A DNA stretch of 64,000 nt from Chitinophagaceae bacterium (GTDB lineage: Bacteria; Bacteroidota; Bacteroidia; Chitinophagales; Chitinophagaceae): the NCBI GenBank assembly GCA_019752295.1, contig JAIEMK010000011.1, positions 62,001-126,000 on the forward strand. Reading direction: 5' to 3'. Position 1 is the stretch's first letter, and every line of letters begins with the position of its first letter. Below, in pieces: positions 15,831 to 25,234 of the stretch. Under the pieces are notes generated by a model. That model was not told the DNA's origin. It saw only the letters and a program-made list of their open reading frames with translations, and ran no database searches. Made by a program: the position numbers and the translations under genes.

Positions 15831-18800
15831 TTGGCTTGCCAAAAAAGAAGTGGAAATAATTATACCAAAACAACAAAACCAAGCCCGAGAATTTTGATCA
15901 TCTTCTTCTTTCATATTATCAAAAAAAGAAAAAAAATCTTCAGGGGCATTTTCTTCTCTATTCTGTTTAGTTTAATTTGTTCTGCCTCTTGGTCTAACAC
16001 TGTTATAAATAATAATAAAGACAGTGCCCACCAAACATTAAATGCCGGATCAATGCCAACTGCGCTGATCACTACTCCCACATCGCAGTGTTTAACAGGT
16101 AATAGTTTTACTTTTAATAGCGGTTCTACTATCAGCTCTGGCACCATCACTACTCAATCCTGGAATTTTGGTGATGGCACAACCGGGTTGGGTGTTTCTG
16201 TATCGCACTCTTATTTAGCTGCTGGTGTTTATCAAGTAACACTTGTGGTTACTTCCGACAAAGGTTGTACCGACAGCACAACTCATACCTATACTGTCTT
16301 TCCTCAGCCAGTTGCCATATTTGCAAATCCGGCTGCACAGTGTTTAACAGGTAACAATTATAATTTTAGTAGCACATCTTCTATCAGTTCAGGTACTATT
16401 GCGTCACAGACATGGAAGTTTGGAGATGGCAATACAGCTATAGGAGTTGCAGCCACTCATACTTATGCAAGTGCTGGTTCTTTTAACGCCACATTAATCG
16501 TTGTTTCTGATAATGGTTGTACTGATAGTATCACTAAAGCAATCGTTGTAAATCCTAAACCTGTAGCCGGCTTTACGGCTCCGGCGGCGCAGTGCTTAAA
16601 TGGTAACAGTTATAATTTTACTAGTACCGCTACTGTTAGCACTGGCTCTATCGCAACGCAAACATGGAAGTTCGGGGATGGCAATACTGCAACCGGTGCG
16701 TCTGTTTCGCACAGTTATGCTACAGCAGGAACCTTTAATACCACATTAATTGTTGTTTCTGATAATGGTTGTATTGATAGCATTACTAAAGCCATTACAG
16801 TGAACCCTAAACCTGTGGCCGACTTTACAGTGCCTGCTGCACAGTGCTTAAGTGGTAACAATTTCAACTTTACTAGTACCGCCACTGTTAGTGCTGGTTC
16901 TATCACAACGCAAACATGGAAGTTCGGGGATGGCAATACTGCAACCGGTGCGTCTGTTTCGCACAGTTATACCACAGCAGGAACCTTTAATACCACATTA
17001 ATTGTTGCTTCTGATAATGGTTGTATCGATAGCATTACTAAAGCCATTACAGTGAATCCTAAACCTGTGGCCGACTTTACAGTGCCTGCTGCACAGTGCT
17101 TAAGTGGTAACAATTACAACTTTACTAGTACCGCCACTGTTAGCGCTGGTTCTATCACAACGCAGACATGGAAGTTCGGGGATGGCAATACTGCAACCGG
17201 TGCGTCTGTTTTGCACAGTTATGCCACAGCAGGAACCTTTAATACCACATTAATCGTTGTTTCTAACAATGGTTGTATCGATAGCATTACTAAAGCCATT
17301 ACAGTGAATCCTAAACCTGTAGCAAGCTTTACGGCACCTGTAGCACAATGTTTAAGTGGTAACAGCTATGGATTTACCAGTACTTCCACTGTAAGTGCAG
17401 GATCCATTACAACGCAAACATGGAAATTCGGGGATGGCAATACTGCAACTGGTGCATCTGTAACACATACATATGCTACCGATGGCATATTCACTGTAAC
17501 GTTAATAGTGAGTGCAAATACGGGTTGTATTGATAGTGTAAGTCAGACTATTACCGTGTATCCAAAACCTAAAGCAATTTTTACAGACCCGATTGCTCAA
17601 TGTTTCTTTGGAAATCAATTCCAGTTCAAAAGCAACTCGATAATTAATACAGGAAATATAAGTTCGTATTTATGGAGTTTTGGTGACGGTTCGGTTGCAT
17701 CTGGAACCGATGTTAAACACTCCTATTCTACATCAGGAATATTTAATGTATCGCTGTTTATCAACTCCGACAACGGATGTAAAGACAGCATACTACAATC
17801 AGTTGCTGTTAATCCAAAACCTATTGCAAGTTTTTCGGATCCCCCTCCTCAATGTTTAAATGGCAATACTTTTAATATTTTAAGTACTGCCAATATTGCT
17901 TCAGGCAATATAGCAAATCAAACCTGGAAATACAGTGACGGAAATACCAGTTCAGGCCCCTTATCAAATCACTCCTTCTTATCTGCAGGTACATTTTCAC
18001 TAACACTTATAGCTACTTCTGATAATGGTTGCGTTGATAGCGTCTCACATCCTATCACTGTTTTTCCACAACCAATTGCATCATTTATTTCACCAGCAGA
18101 CCAATATCTTATAGGCAATAATTTTACTTTCTCTTCGAACAGTTTAGTTAGTTCAGGCTCTATCAGTTCACAACAATGGAACTTTGGCGATGGCAGTTCA
18201 GCAACTGGCATTTCTGTTGCTCATAGTTATGCAAAAGCAGGCGATTATCAGGTATCCCTCAGCAGCACAACAGACAAGGGTTGTATCGATAATAGCATTG
18301 CAACAGTGCATGTGCTTACTCAATCTATCTCAGCATCCTTTATTGCACCGGCAGCCCAGTGCATATCATTCAACAATTTTAATTTTACAAGTAATGCGAT
18401 TGCAATTGGCAACAGCATTGTTCAATACAATTGGAGTTTCGGTGACGGAGCAACCGGTTCTGGAATTACAACAACACATTCATACGGTTCACCGGGTACT
18501 TATACTGTAAAGTTGATCGTTATAAGTAGTGCAGGATTAAAAGACAGTAGTGAAAAATCCGTAACAGTGTATCCTCAACCATCATCTGATTTCATAGCAC
18601 CCGATGAACAATATCTTGCCGGCAATCTTTTCACATTCAAAAGCAATGCCAGTATCGTTTCAGGAAATATTATTTCAACTACTTGGAATTTCGGTGATGG
18701 AAATACAAGTTCCACTCAAAACACAACGCATTCTTATACAATAGCGGGCTTGTTCAATGTAACGTTATTTACAACTTCAGATATGGGTTGTAAAGATAGC

Positions 18801-21605
18801 ACTGTGCATCAGGTGATTGTTAATAAACAATCATCAGAAGCGCTCTTTGTTACGCCAAATGCGCACTGCTTAACCGATAATATTTTTAGCTTTAATAGTC
18901 GCGCAAAAGTTTCCTCCGGCTCAATTACCAAAACAGTTTGGGATTTTGGGGATGGCGCAACTGGATTGGGATTAAATGTAACACACAGTTATACTGCGGC
19001 CGGCTCTTATAATGTTACTTTAATTATTACAACTAATACGGGCCTAACCGACAGTGTAATTCATACGATTTACATTTATCCTCAACCTACTGCATCATTT
19101 ATAGCTCCGTCTGAACAATTATTAAAGGGCAATAATTTTAGTTTTGTTTCTAACTCCTCTATTAGCTCAGGTACCGTCAATACCAATAACTGGCAGTTTG
19201 GCGATGGAACAAATGCTACAGGAATCAATACGAATCATGTCTATGCCAGCTCCGGCACTTTTAATGTAATGCTCAATGCCATCAGTGATTATGGTTGTAC
19301 AGATAGTGTAACGCATGCAGTAATTGTAAACAGGCAATCTACCGCTGCTATTTTTGTTACACCTGAAGCACATTGTTTGTCAGACAATGTTTTCAATTTC
19401 ACCAGTAATGCAATCGTATCGGCGGGTACCATTATTTCGCATGAATGGAATTTTGGTGACGGACAAACAGGATCGGGAGCCAATGTTACACATACTTATA
19501 CCAGCGCTGGTACTTATGCTGTAAAATTGATTACAACTACTAATACGGGGTTAAAAGACAGCGTAATACATAGTATTGCAGTGTATCCGCAACCAATGGC
19601 ATCATTTATCATGCCGAGAGAAGAATTCTTAACAGGCAATAATTTTCAGTTCAATAGCAGTTCAACAATAACCAGTGGATTTATCTCATCCAATGCCTGG
19701 AAATTTGGAGATAGTAGTTCTGCAATTGGTAATTCAGTTGCTCATAGTTACGCGAAGGCCGGAACTTTTCAGGTATTACTTACCAGTGTCTCAGATAAGG
19801 GATGTGCAGACAGTATTGCGCAACCCGCAATTGTAAATACACAATCGCTTACCGCACTATTCATCAACCCTGCAGCACAGTGCTTAAGTGGTAATCACTT
19901 TGTATTCACAAGCAATGCAACGGTTTCTGCGGGAACTATTATGAGTCAGGATTGGGATTTTGGAGACGGAAGTACTGCATCGGGAATTAAAGTAGAGCAC
20001 TCATATTCAACTGCCGGAAACTATTTTGTAAAACTGATTACCACAACTACCAACGGTTTAAAAGACAGTATCATTCATAGCATCACTGTTAATCCACAGC
20101 CTACTGCCGATATTTTATCAAGGCCATTATCACAATGCTTAAGCAGCAATAATTTTAGTTTTACTGGTAAAATATCTCCAAATAATATCCCTATCAAGTC
20201 TTTCACATGGCATACAGGAGAAGGAAATATCATTACGGGTTACTCTATCAATCAAAGCTATGATCAGCCGGGCAATCACCTGGTAAAACTAATTACAAAA
20301 TCCAATGCAGGATGTCTGGATAGCGCAATTAAAATGGTTGCTGTTTTTCAGGAACCTTCTGTATCAATCACTGCCGCAAATAATTTGTCGATTTGCACTG
20401 GCGACAGTATTATTTTAAATTCAAAAATTGATCCGGGAAGTGGACAGATTAGCAAGTATCAATGGTTGCTCAATGGTAAAGTCATTGATGGAGCCAGTAC
20501 AGGAAAAATAATTACAAAGCAAGCAGGTGTTTATCAGTTAGAAGTTACAAACACTAACTTCTGTACAAAAGCAAGTGATCAGTCTACGCTAGTAGTAAAT
20601 CCTGTTCCTCAGGGCAAGGTTATTGCTAGTGCTAACAGTAATTTAATTTGTGAAGGGGATAGCTCAAAACTAAATGCACAGGGCGCCGATTCTTATCAAT
20701 GGTACTATAATAACAAAATCATTCTGGGTGCAACACAAGCGGTATTATTTGCTAAATGGAATGGTATATACACAGCAAAACTCATCAACAATACAGGATG
20801 TAAGCAAATGGCTTCTGATTCTGCTGTAGTAAATACTATCAAAAAACCAATTGCAGATTTTTCTGTAAATACTTTCTGTATCGACAATCCGGTTCGCTTA
20901 AACAACCTTAGCAATCAAAACGGATCAACAAGTGTAGACTGGTTATGGGAATTGGGTAATGGTTCAAAATCAAATCTATTTAACCCTGTAACTACTTACC
21001 ATGAAAAAGGCAGCTATTTGGTAACGCTGAAAGTTTCACCGAAAAATTGCCCCAACTTAATAGGAACCGTTAGTAAGTCTATTACTATTCAAAGTCCTGA
21101 GCCGGGTGAAAGATATCCTGCAGTAAGAGCTATCATCAATACAACAAATAGATTGCAGGCAAGAAATATTGGATATAAATATGCCTGGTATCCTTCCTTT
21201 GGATTGGATAACAGCAATATTCCTAATCCAAATTTTGTTGCAAATAAACAAACCGATTATCTCGTAAAAATTGTAAACAATGCAGGCTGTATTACATATG
21301 ACACGGTATTGGTAACCGTATTCCAAAACATCGACATTCAGGTTCCAAAAGCCTTTACGCCAAATGGCGATAAACACAACGATCTTCTGGATGTATTTAC
21401 AATCGGCATCAAAGAATTCAGGTTCTTCAGAGTGTACAACAGATGGGGACAATTAATGTACGAAACAAGAAATCCGGAAATGAGATGGGATGGTAATTAT
21501 AACGGAAATAAACAACCTTCAGAAACTTATGTATGGATTGCTGAAGCGGTTGGTATTGATAACGTATTAATTCAAAGAAGAGGCCAAACAGTACTATTAA
21601 GATAA
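15831..21605 (+). CDS. giant PKD-repeat surface protein with type B (gliding-motility) C-terminal sorting domain
   Basis: The protein has about 1,924 residues. A basic, hydrophobic export segment (KKIFRGIFFSILFSLICSAS, about residues 33-52) is followed by 17 tandem PKD domains of about 84 residues. Each has WxFGDG (or close) and HSY/HTY landmarks. Two Ig-like domains follow (about 1503-1660), then one more PKD domain. The C-terminus starts at VPKAFTPNGDKHNDLLD and ends RRGQTVLLR, the gliding-motility-associated (CHU_C, T9SS type B) domain. It is presumably exported by the type IX system and anchored with the PorP/SprF protein encoded next. No ATG is in frame near the start: TTG at 15831 or 15894 are options, so the N-terminus is uncertain. 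Likely an adhesin. Confidence 0.9.
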   Translation: MACQKRSGNNYTKTTKPSPRILIIFFFHIIKKRKKIFRGIFFSILFSLICSASWSNTVINNNKDSAHQTLNAGSMPTALITTPTSQCLTGNSFTFNSGSTISSGTITTQSWNFGDGTTGLGVSVSHSYLAAGVYQVTLVVTSDKGCTDSTTHTYTVFPQPVAIFANPAAQCLTGNNYNFSSTSSISSGTIASQTWKFGDGNTAIGVAATHTYASAGSFNATLIVVSDNGCTDSITKAIVVNPKPVAGFTAPAAQCLNGNSYNFTSTATVSTGSIATQTWKFGDGNTATGASVSHSYATAGTFNTTLIVVSDNGCIDSITKAITVNPKPVADFTVPAAQCLSGNNFNFTSTATVSAGSITTQTWKFGDGNTATGASVSHSYTTAGTFNTTLIVASDNGCIDSITKAITVNPKPVADFTVPAAQCLSGNNYNFTSTATVSAGSITTQTWKFGDGNTATGASVLHSYATAGTFNTTLIVVSNNGCIDSITKAITVNPKPVASFTAPVAQCLSGNSYGFTSTSTVSAGSITTQTWKFGDGNTATGASVTHTYATDGIFTVTLIVSANTGCIDSVSQTITVYPKPKAIFTDPIAQCFFGNQFQFKSNSIINTGNISSYLWSFGDGSVASGTDVKHSYSTSGIFNVSLFINSDNGCKDSILQSVAVNPKPIASFSDPPPQCLNGNTFNILSTANIASGNIANQTWKYSDGNTSSGPLSNHSFLSAGTFSLTLIATSDNGCVDSVSHPITVFPQPIASFISPADQYLIGNNFTFSSNSLVSSGSISSQQWNFGDGSSATGISVAHSYAKAGDYQVSLSSTTDKGCIDNSIATVHVLTQSISASFIAPAAQCISFNNFNFTSNAIAIGNSIVQYNWSFGDGATGSGITTTHSYGSPGTYTVKLIVISSAGLKDSSEKSVTVYPQPSSDFIAPDEQYLAGNLFTFKSNASIVSGNIISTTWNFGDGNTSSTQNTTHSYTIAGLFNVTLFTTSDMGCKDSTVHQVIVNKQSSEALFVTPNAHCLTDNIFSFNSRAKVSSGSITKTVWDFGDGATGLGLNVTHSYTAAGSYNVTLIITTNTGLTDSVIHTIYIYPQPTASFIAPSEQLLKGNNFSFVSNSSISSGTVNTNNWQFGDGTNATGINTNHVYASSGTFNVMLNAISDYGCTDSVTHAVIVNRQSTAAIFVTPEAHCLSDNVFNFTSNAIVSAGTIISHEWNFGDGQTGSGANVTHTYTSAGTYAVKLITTTNTGLKDSVIHSIAVYPQPMASFIMPREEFLTGNNFQFNSSSTITSGFISSNAWKFGDSSSAIGNSVAHSYAKAGTFQVLLTSVSDKGCADSIAQPAIVNTQSLTALFINPAAQCLSGNHFVFTSNATVSAGTIMSQDWDFGDGSTASGIKVEHSYSTAGNYFVKLITTTTNGLKDSIIHSITVNPQPTADILSRPLSQCLSSNNFSFTGKISPNNIPIKSFTWHTGEGNIITGYSINQSYDQPGNHLVKLITKSNAGCLDSAIKMVAVFQEPSVSITAANNLSICTGDSIILNSKIDPGSGQISKYQWLLNGKVIDGASTGKIITKQAGVYQLEVTNTNFCTKASDQSTLVVNPVPQGKVIASANSNLICEGDSSKLNAQGADSYQWYYNNKIILGATQAVLFAKWNGIYTAKLINNTGCKQMASDSAVVNTIKKPIADFSVNTFCIDNPVRLNNLSNQNGSTSVDWLWELGNGSKSNLFNPVTTYHEKGSYLVTLKVSPKNCPNLIGTVSKSITIQSPEPGERYPAVRAIINTTNRLQARNIGYKYAWYPSFGLDNSNIPNPNFVANKQTDYLVKIVNNAGCITYDTVLVTVFQNIDIQVPKAFTPNGDKHNDLLDVFTIGIKEFRFFRVYNRWGQLMYETRNPEMRWDGNYNGNKQPSETYVWIAEAVGIDNVLIQRRGQTVLLR
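16554..17561 (+). repeat. four near-identical 252-bp tandem repeats inside the PKD gene
   Basis: Units start at 16554, 16806, 17058 and 17310, each exactly 252 bp (84 codons). Units 2 and 3 differ at only scattered bases. Such DNA-level identity, compared with the more diverged flanking domains, indicates recent duplication or gene conversion. Confidence 0.85.
18066..20093 (+). repeat. four two-domain super-repeats (alternating PKD types)
   Basis: PKD domains 9-16 alternate between two types. Odd domains carry a xxQYL/xxxFL start without Cys and a GCxDS end; even domains carry QCL/HCL near the start and GLKDS without Cys near the end. The dyad therefore repeats four times over 2,028 bp, unlike domains 1-8 and 17 where each domain has both Cys. 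Confidence 0.8.
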
Positions 21606-21611
21606 TTGAAT

Positions 21612-22610
21612 ATGAAAAAAATAATTTTTACACTCTGCATATTTCAGTCATGCTTGTTACTACAGGCGCAAGACCCGCATTTTTCTCAGTTTTTCATGTC
21701 ACCACAATTTACCAATCCAGCCCTCGTTGGTATTGGTTCAGGCGACTGGAGAGTGATGAGTAATTACAGAAATCAATGGGGCGATGCCGGCACCGCTTTC
21801 AATACCAAAACAATTGCCGGAGACATGACGTTTACCAGAAAAAAAGTAGCTGACAATCACCTTGGACTTGGTTTGACTTTTATGACCGACGAATCATTGC
21901 AAGGTGCTTTCAGAAGTACTTATGCAAGTAGTTCGTTGGCCTATCAGGTTAAGTTAGATGAATATCATCATCTTGGTGTAGGTGTACAGGCTTTATTTGG
22001 AAACAGGTTTATTGATTTTAGCAGGCTTAGTTTCGGGGAACAATTTACCAGTGGGGGTTTTGATCTTGCATTACCTTCTGGCGAAACAGCTTTAGCAAAT
22101 ATGAAACCCTTTCTGTCTGTTGGTGCTGGCTTATTATACAGTTATAATAATAAAGACAATTTAAATATCGATTTCGGAGTAGCTGGTTTTAATTTAAATC
22201 AACCCAGACAAACTTTTCTAAAAGATATTAGAGAATTTTTGCCGGCTAGTTATGTGGCGCATTTTAATATGGAGTATGTATTGTCCGATCGGTTTCTGAT
22301 GAGTGTAAATAGTATTTACAAACAACAAGCCGTGCAAAATTATTTTACATTCGGGGGTGCTTTGGGTATGGAATTTTCAGGTGGTGCTCAAACCCATTAT
22401 CTTTTTGCAGGATTATATTTCCGAAAAGGAGATGCACTATATCCTTATATGGGTCTGCAAATAAATAATTTTCAAATGGGCCTTAGCTACGATATAACCA
22501 CTTCATCACAAGTAAAAGGGCCGGTTGCACCTCATAGTTTTGAGTTCTCGCTGGTATTAAAGCAACCTTCAAAAACACCGGGTGCAATACCTTGTCCTGG
22601 AGTAAAATAA
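21612..22610 (+). CDS. PorP/SprF family type IX secretion membrane protein
   Basis: The roughly 332-residue protein has a signal peptide (IIFTLCIFQSCLLLQA) and then the family hallmark QDPHFSQFFMSPQFTNPALVG. The rest is an outer-membrane barrel with YQVKLDEYHHLGVGVQALFG and a repeated F/G pattern. PorP/SprF proteins anchor or export partners carrying CHU_C sorting domains. The gene starts 6 bases after the stop of the PKD giant, so the two are co-transcribed and likely form a dedicated export pair. The ATG at 21612 is chosen over the TTG two codons earlier because it immediately precedes the signal sequence. Confidence 0.93.
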   Translation: MKKIIFTLCIFQSCLLLQAQDPHFSQFFMSPQFTNPALVGIGSGDWRVMSNYRNQWGDAGTAFNTKTIAGDMTFTRKKVADNHLGLGLTFMTDESLQGAFRSTYASSSLAYQVKLDEYHHLGVGVQALFGNRFIDFSRLSFGEQFTSGGFDLALPSGETALANMKPFLSVGAGLLYSYNNKDNLNIDFGVAGFNLNQPRQTFLKDIREFLPASYVAHFNMEYVLSDRFLMSVNSIYKQQAVQNYFTFGGALGMEFSGGAQTHYLFAGLYFRKGDALYPYMGLQINNFQMGLSYDITTSSQVKGPVAPHSFEFSLVLKQPSKTPGAIPCPGVK

Positions 22611-22636
22611 ATCTGAGGAAATTATTTTTATCCTTG

Positions 22637-25234
22637 CTATTTATCTTTATTTACTTTAATAAAATATATTACCACATTATTTTCTAGGTCGCTCGAAATA
22701 CTTACTTCCGTTCTTTTGTTTTCTCCATCAGTGATAATCATCAATGCTGAATTAGGTGGTGTGAGTCCCAAATTCTCTGCAAAAAATATCATTTCATTTC
22801 TACTCTGCTCCTTGTTTAGTTTTACATAAAATGTGATGGGTTTGCTAACTTGTAGCAATTGCTTATAAACCGAAATGTGCTTATTGTAAATTACCGAAAC
22901 AGTATCATAATCAAATACGCCATTGTCGTATAAATCTATTCTCACAGAATCGGATGTGGTGTACAACAAAAATGGTTTTCTTGGAACCCTCTTCACCATT
23001 TCATCAATCACATCAGCTTCTTTTAGTCTTGGTGTAAGATCCAGTAGTTCTACTATTGGCAATTTATGTTGCAATACCAAGGTATCTTTACGCATACCCT
23101 TGTTGTACGAAAGCGCAGTTTGTTTTGTTCTGATAATTTCTTTAGGCTGTCTTGGCAAACCATTTACATAGTAGTTGTTTATATTTCCGTACGATTTCTT
23201 CTCAATGCCCTTGTTAATATAAGCAGAATGTTTTTCTGTGCGTACTTCACGATTGTCGTTTTTATAAGCAGTGCTTTGGCAATAAAAAGTATTATCAGAT
23301 AGTTGTTGTTGAATTTTACTGATATCCAGTTCGCGACCCGAAGGTATCCACTTTGGTTTCTTTTCTTTTGTAATAATCAAATCCGAGCGCCTGTTGGTAA
23401 TCTGTTGCTTTGTTTTATATGAGCTATCTTCCTTACAAGCCATAATAAAATGTTCCTTTCCGAAGAAATCGATATTGATTCTTGAAGAAGCTACTCCTTT
23501 ACTGATTAAATACCACCTTACCGATTCAGATCTTTTTCTGGATAAATTAATATTTGCAGCTTGAGAGCCAATACAATCGGTGAATGATGCTATCAATATA
23601 TTTAATTCAGAATTTTTTTCAAGAACTTCTACAATTTCATCTAATTGAGGGTGGTCCTCTTTCCTGATCTTTGCGCTAGCAAAACCATAGTTCACATTTC
23701 TTCTGATAAAAGTGATCGCATTAATTGAATCGATCAGGTGTAAATTCTTTTTTTCTTCTTCAGTAATTGTTGGTATAGACTTGCTCTCTGAAATTTTGTT
23801 TTGAACTAAGTCCACTCTTTGCCGAACAGTATCTGCTCTTGCGGTATCGGTATCTTTTATTTTTACTGCTTTAAATATTTCAAGACAACAGGCCGATGCC
23901 CGGTCTGAACTTAGGTATGCAGTATCTGTATTCCCATCTATTCTGTAGTACTGGTCATCCTTCACAGAATTGTAAGGCAAGCCAAGATTCCTAATTGGTT
24001 CAGTCCATTGATTTTGCGAGAGTTCTCCTTTAGTTTCATAAATATCCATCCCTCCCATTCCTACTCTTCCATCTGAACTAAAATAAAGAGTTGAAGAATC
24101 AGCATGATAAAAAGGAGTAATCTCATTCGCTGCCGTATTAATATTAGCACCCAAGTTTAATGCCTCTCCAACGGGTTTTGTGCCATCCATCGATACCATC
24201 CAAAGATCATATTTCCCATACCCACCAGGTCTGTTCGAAGAAAATAAAAGCCATTTGCCATCCGCCGATATAAAAGGTTGTTTCGAATTAAACCCAACGA
24301 GATTTATGGGAGCGACTAACATCATAGGAACTGACCCACGAGAGTCGCCCGCATCAAACTTCATATAATAGATGGCAAAGGACAAAGCACCCGACTTTGG
24401 ATCTTCTTTCCATCCGGTAAAATAAGCCATCCTACCATCTGATGTAATGGAAGACGCTGCCATATTCAAATCAGCGGAAGATGCAGGACTTATTTTAACG
24501 ATCTTATTATTTAATAAATTTCCGGAATACAATTTAACGGGAAATATTTTCTTCTCATTCCGATCGTATTCATGTCTGGAGCTTGTGAACCAAAATACCG
24601 TATCATTTTTTTTCTCGAAGGCAAAGTTTGAACCGTCTTCAGAAATTGTGTTTTTAAATCTTGAGACCGTAGCCAGTGGCTTTTCCGATTTAGTTAAACG
24701 GATCATATCGCATGATGATATTCCCATTCTCGCTTTTTCGGCATATTCATCCTTTGTTTTATTCTGTTTCAAAAATGACATTAGAGCTGATTTTGCTTTC
24801 TCAGGCTGATTATCGGCAATCAAACAGAACCCATACCAGAGTTGTGCCAAAGGAAATTTCGTATCGCGTGTAGATAAGTATTGCTCATATTGAGTCAGGG
24901 CTTCTTTATTGTGATTGTACAAGCGATATGATTCTGCAAGCTTATACATTACCCTAGTTTTATTCGATTCTTTCAAATGCGTTTGATGATTGGTGCTGCC
25001 CGGTTGAAAAGGATAAATTAGTAGTTCCGATTTTTTTACCAAAGAGCTATCCTTTAGAATTGATGAGTACAAAATGGCTGCGTTATAATAGTTTTTGTTT
25101 TTAAAACTTGCATCAGCTTTTTGCTCAATCTTTTTTGCAGACTGTGCCAACAAAATATTTGGGATACACAGTAGCAAACCGAGTGCAAATATTCCTGAAA
25201 TGAAACGGTGTTTTTTATTTATAATCGTGGACAT
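22637..25234 (-). CDS. OmpA-family protein with TPR and PD40/WD40-like domains (PorE-like)
   Basis: The 865-residue exported protein has a signal peptide (FALGLLLCIPNILLAQ) and TPR-like helices (about 33-170). PD40 beta-propeller repeats follow at about 190-455, for example QPFISADGKWLLFSSNRPGG and TLYFSSDGRVGMGGMDIYE. An OmpA peptidoglycan-binding domain spans about 505-622 (NINLSRKRSESV). A further 240 residues end in a beta-rich segment (SVRIDLYDNGVFDYDTVSV). The domain order resembles PorE, which tethers the type IX machinery to peptidoglycan, but the long C-terminal extension is extra. Its start overlaps the end of the PorP/SprF gene by 16 bases, so the two are translationally coupled and probably act together. 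Confidence 0.9.
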   Translation of the reverse strand: MSTIINKKHRFISGIFALGLLLCIPNILLAQSAKKIEQKADASFKNKNYYNAAILYSSILKDSSLVKKSELLIYPFQPGSTNHQTHLKESNKTRVMYKLAESYRLYNHNKEALTQYEQYLSTRDTKFPLAQLWYGFCLIADNQPEKAKSALMSFLKQNKTKDEYAEKARMGISSCDMIRLTKSEKPLATVSRFKNTISEDGSNFAFEKKNDTVFWFTSSRHEYDRNEKKIFPVKLYSGNLLNNKIVKISPASSADLNMAASSITSDGRMAYFTGWKEDPKSGALSFAIYYMKFDAGDSRGSVPMMLVAPINLVGFNSKQPFISADGKWLLFSSNRPGGYGKYDLWMVSMDGTKPVGEALNLGANINTAANEITPFYHADSSTLYFSSDGRVGMGGMDIYETKGELSQNQWTEPIRNLGLPYNSVKDDQYYRIDGNTDTAYLSSDRASACCLEIFKAVKIKDTDTARADTVRQRVDLVQNKISESKSIPTITEEEKKNLHLIDSINAITFIRRNVNYGFASAKIRKEDHPQLDEIVEVLEKNSELNILIASFTDCIGSQAANINLSRKRSESVRWYLISKGVASSRINIDFFGKEHFIMACKEDSSYKTKQQITNRRSDLIITKEKKPKWIPSGRELDISKIQQQLSDNTFYCQSTAYKNDNREVRTEKHSAYINKGIEKKSYGNINNYYVNGLPRQPKEIIRTKQTALSYNKGMRKDTLVLQHKLPIVELLDLTPRLKEADVIDEMVKRVPRKPFLLYTTSDSVRIDLYDNGVFDYDTVSVIYNKHISVYKQLLQVSKPITFYVKLNKEQSRNEMIFFAENLGLTPPNSALMIITDGENKRTEVSISSDLENNVVIYFIKVNKDK

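Noticed and set aside
16554..17561. The regular 252-bp repeats considered as a CRISPR array
   Set aside because: Units are in frame, encode PKD domains, have no unique spacers and run inside one long coding sequence.
21057..21452. A 131-residue opposite-strand open frame inside the PKD gene
   Set aside because: It lies entirely within a well-supported gene with strong domain signatures, and shows no domain of its own.
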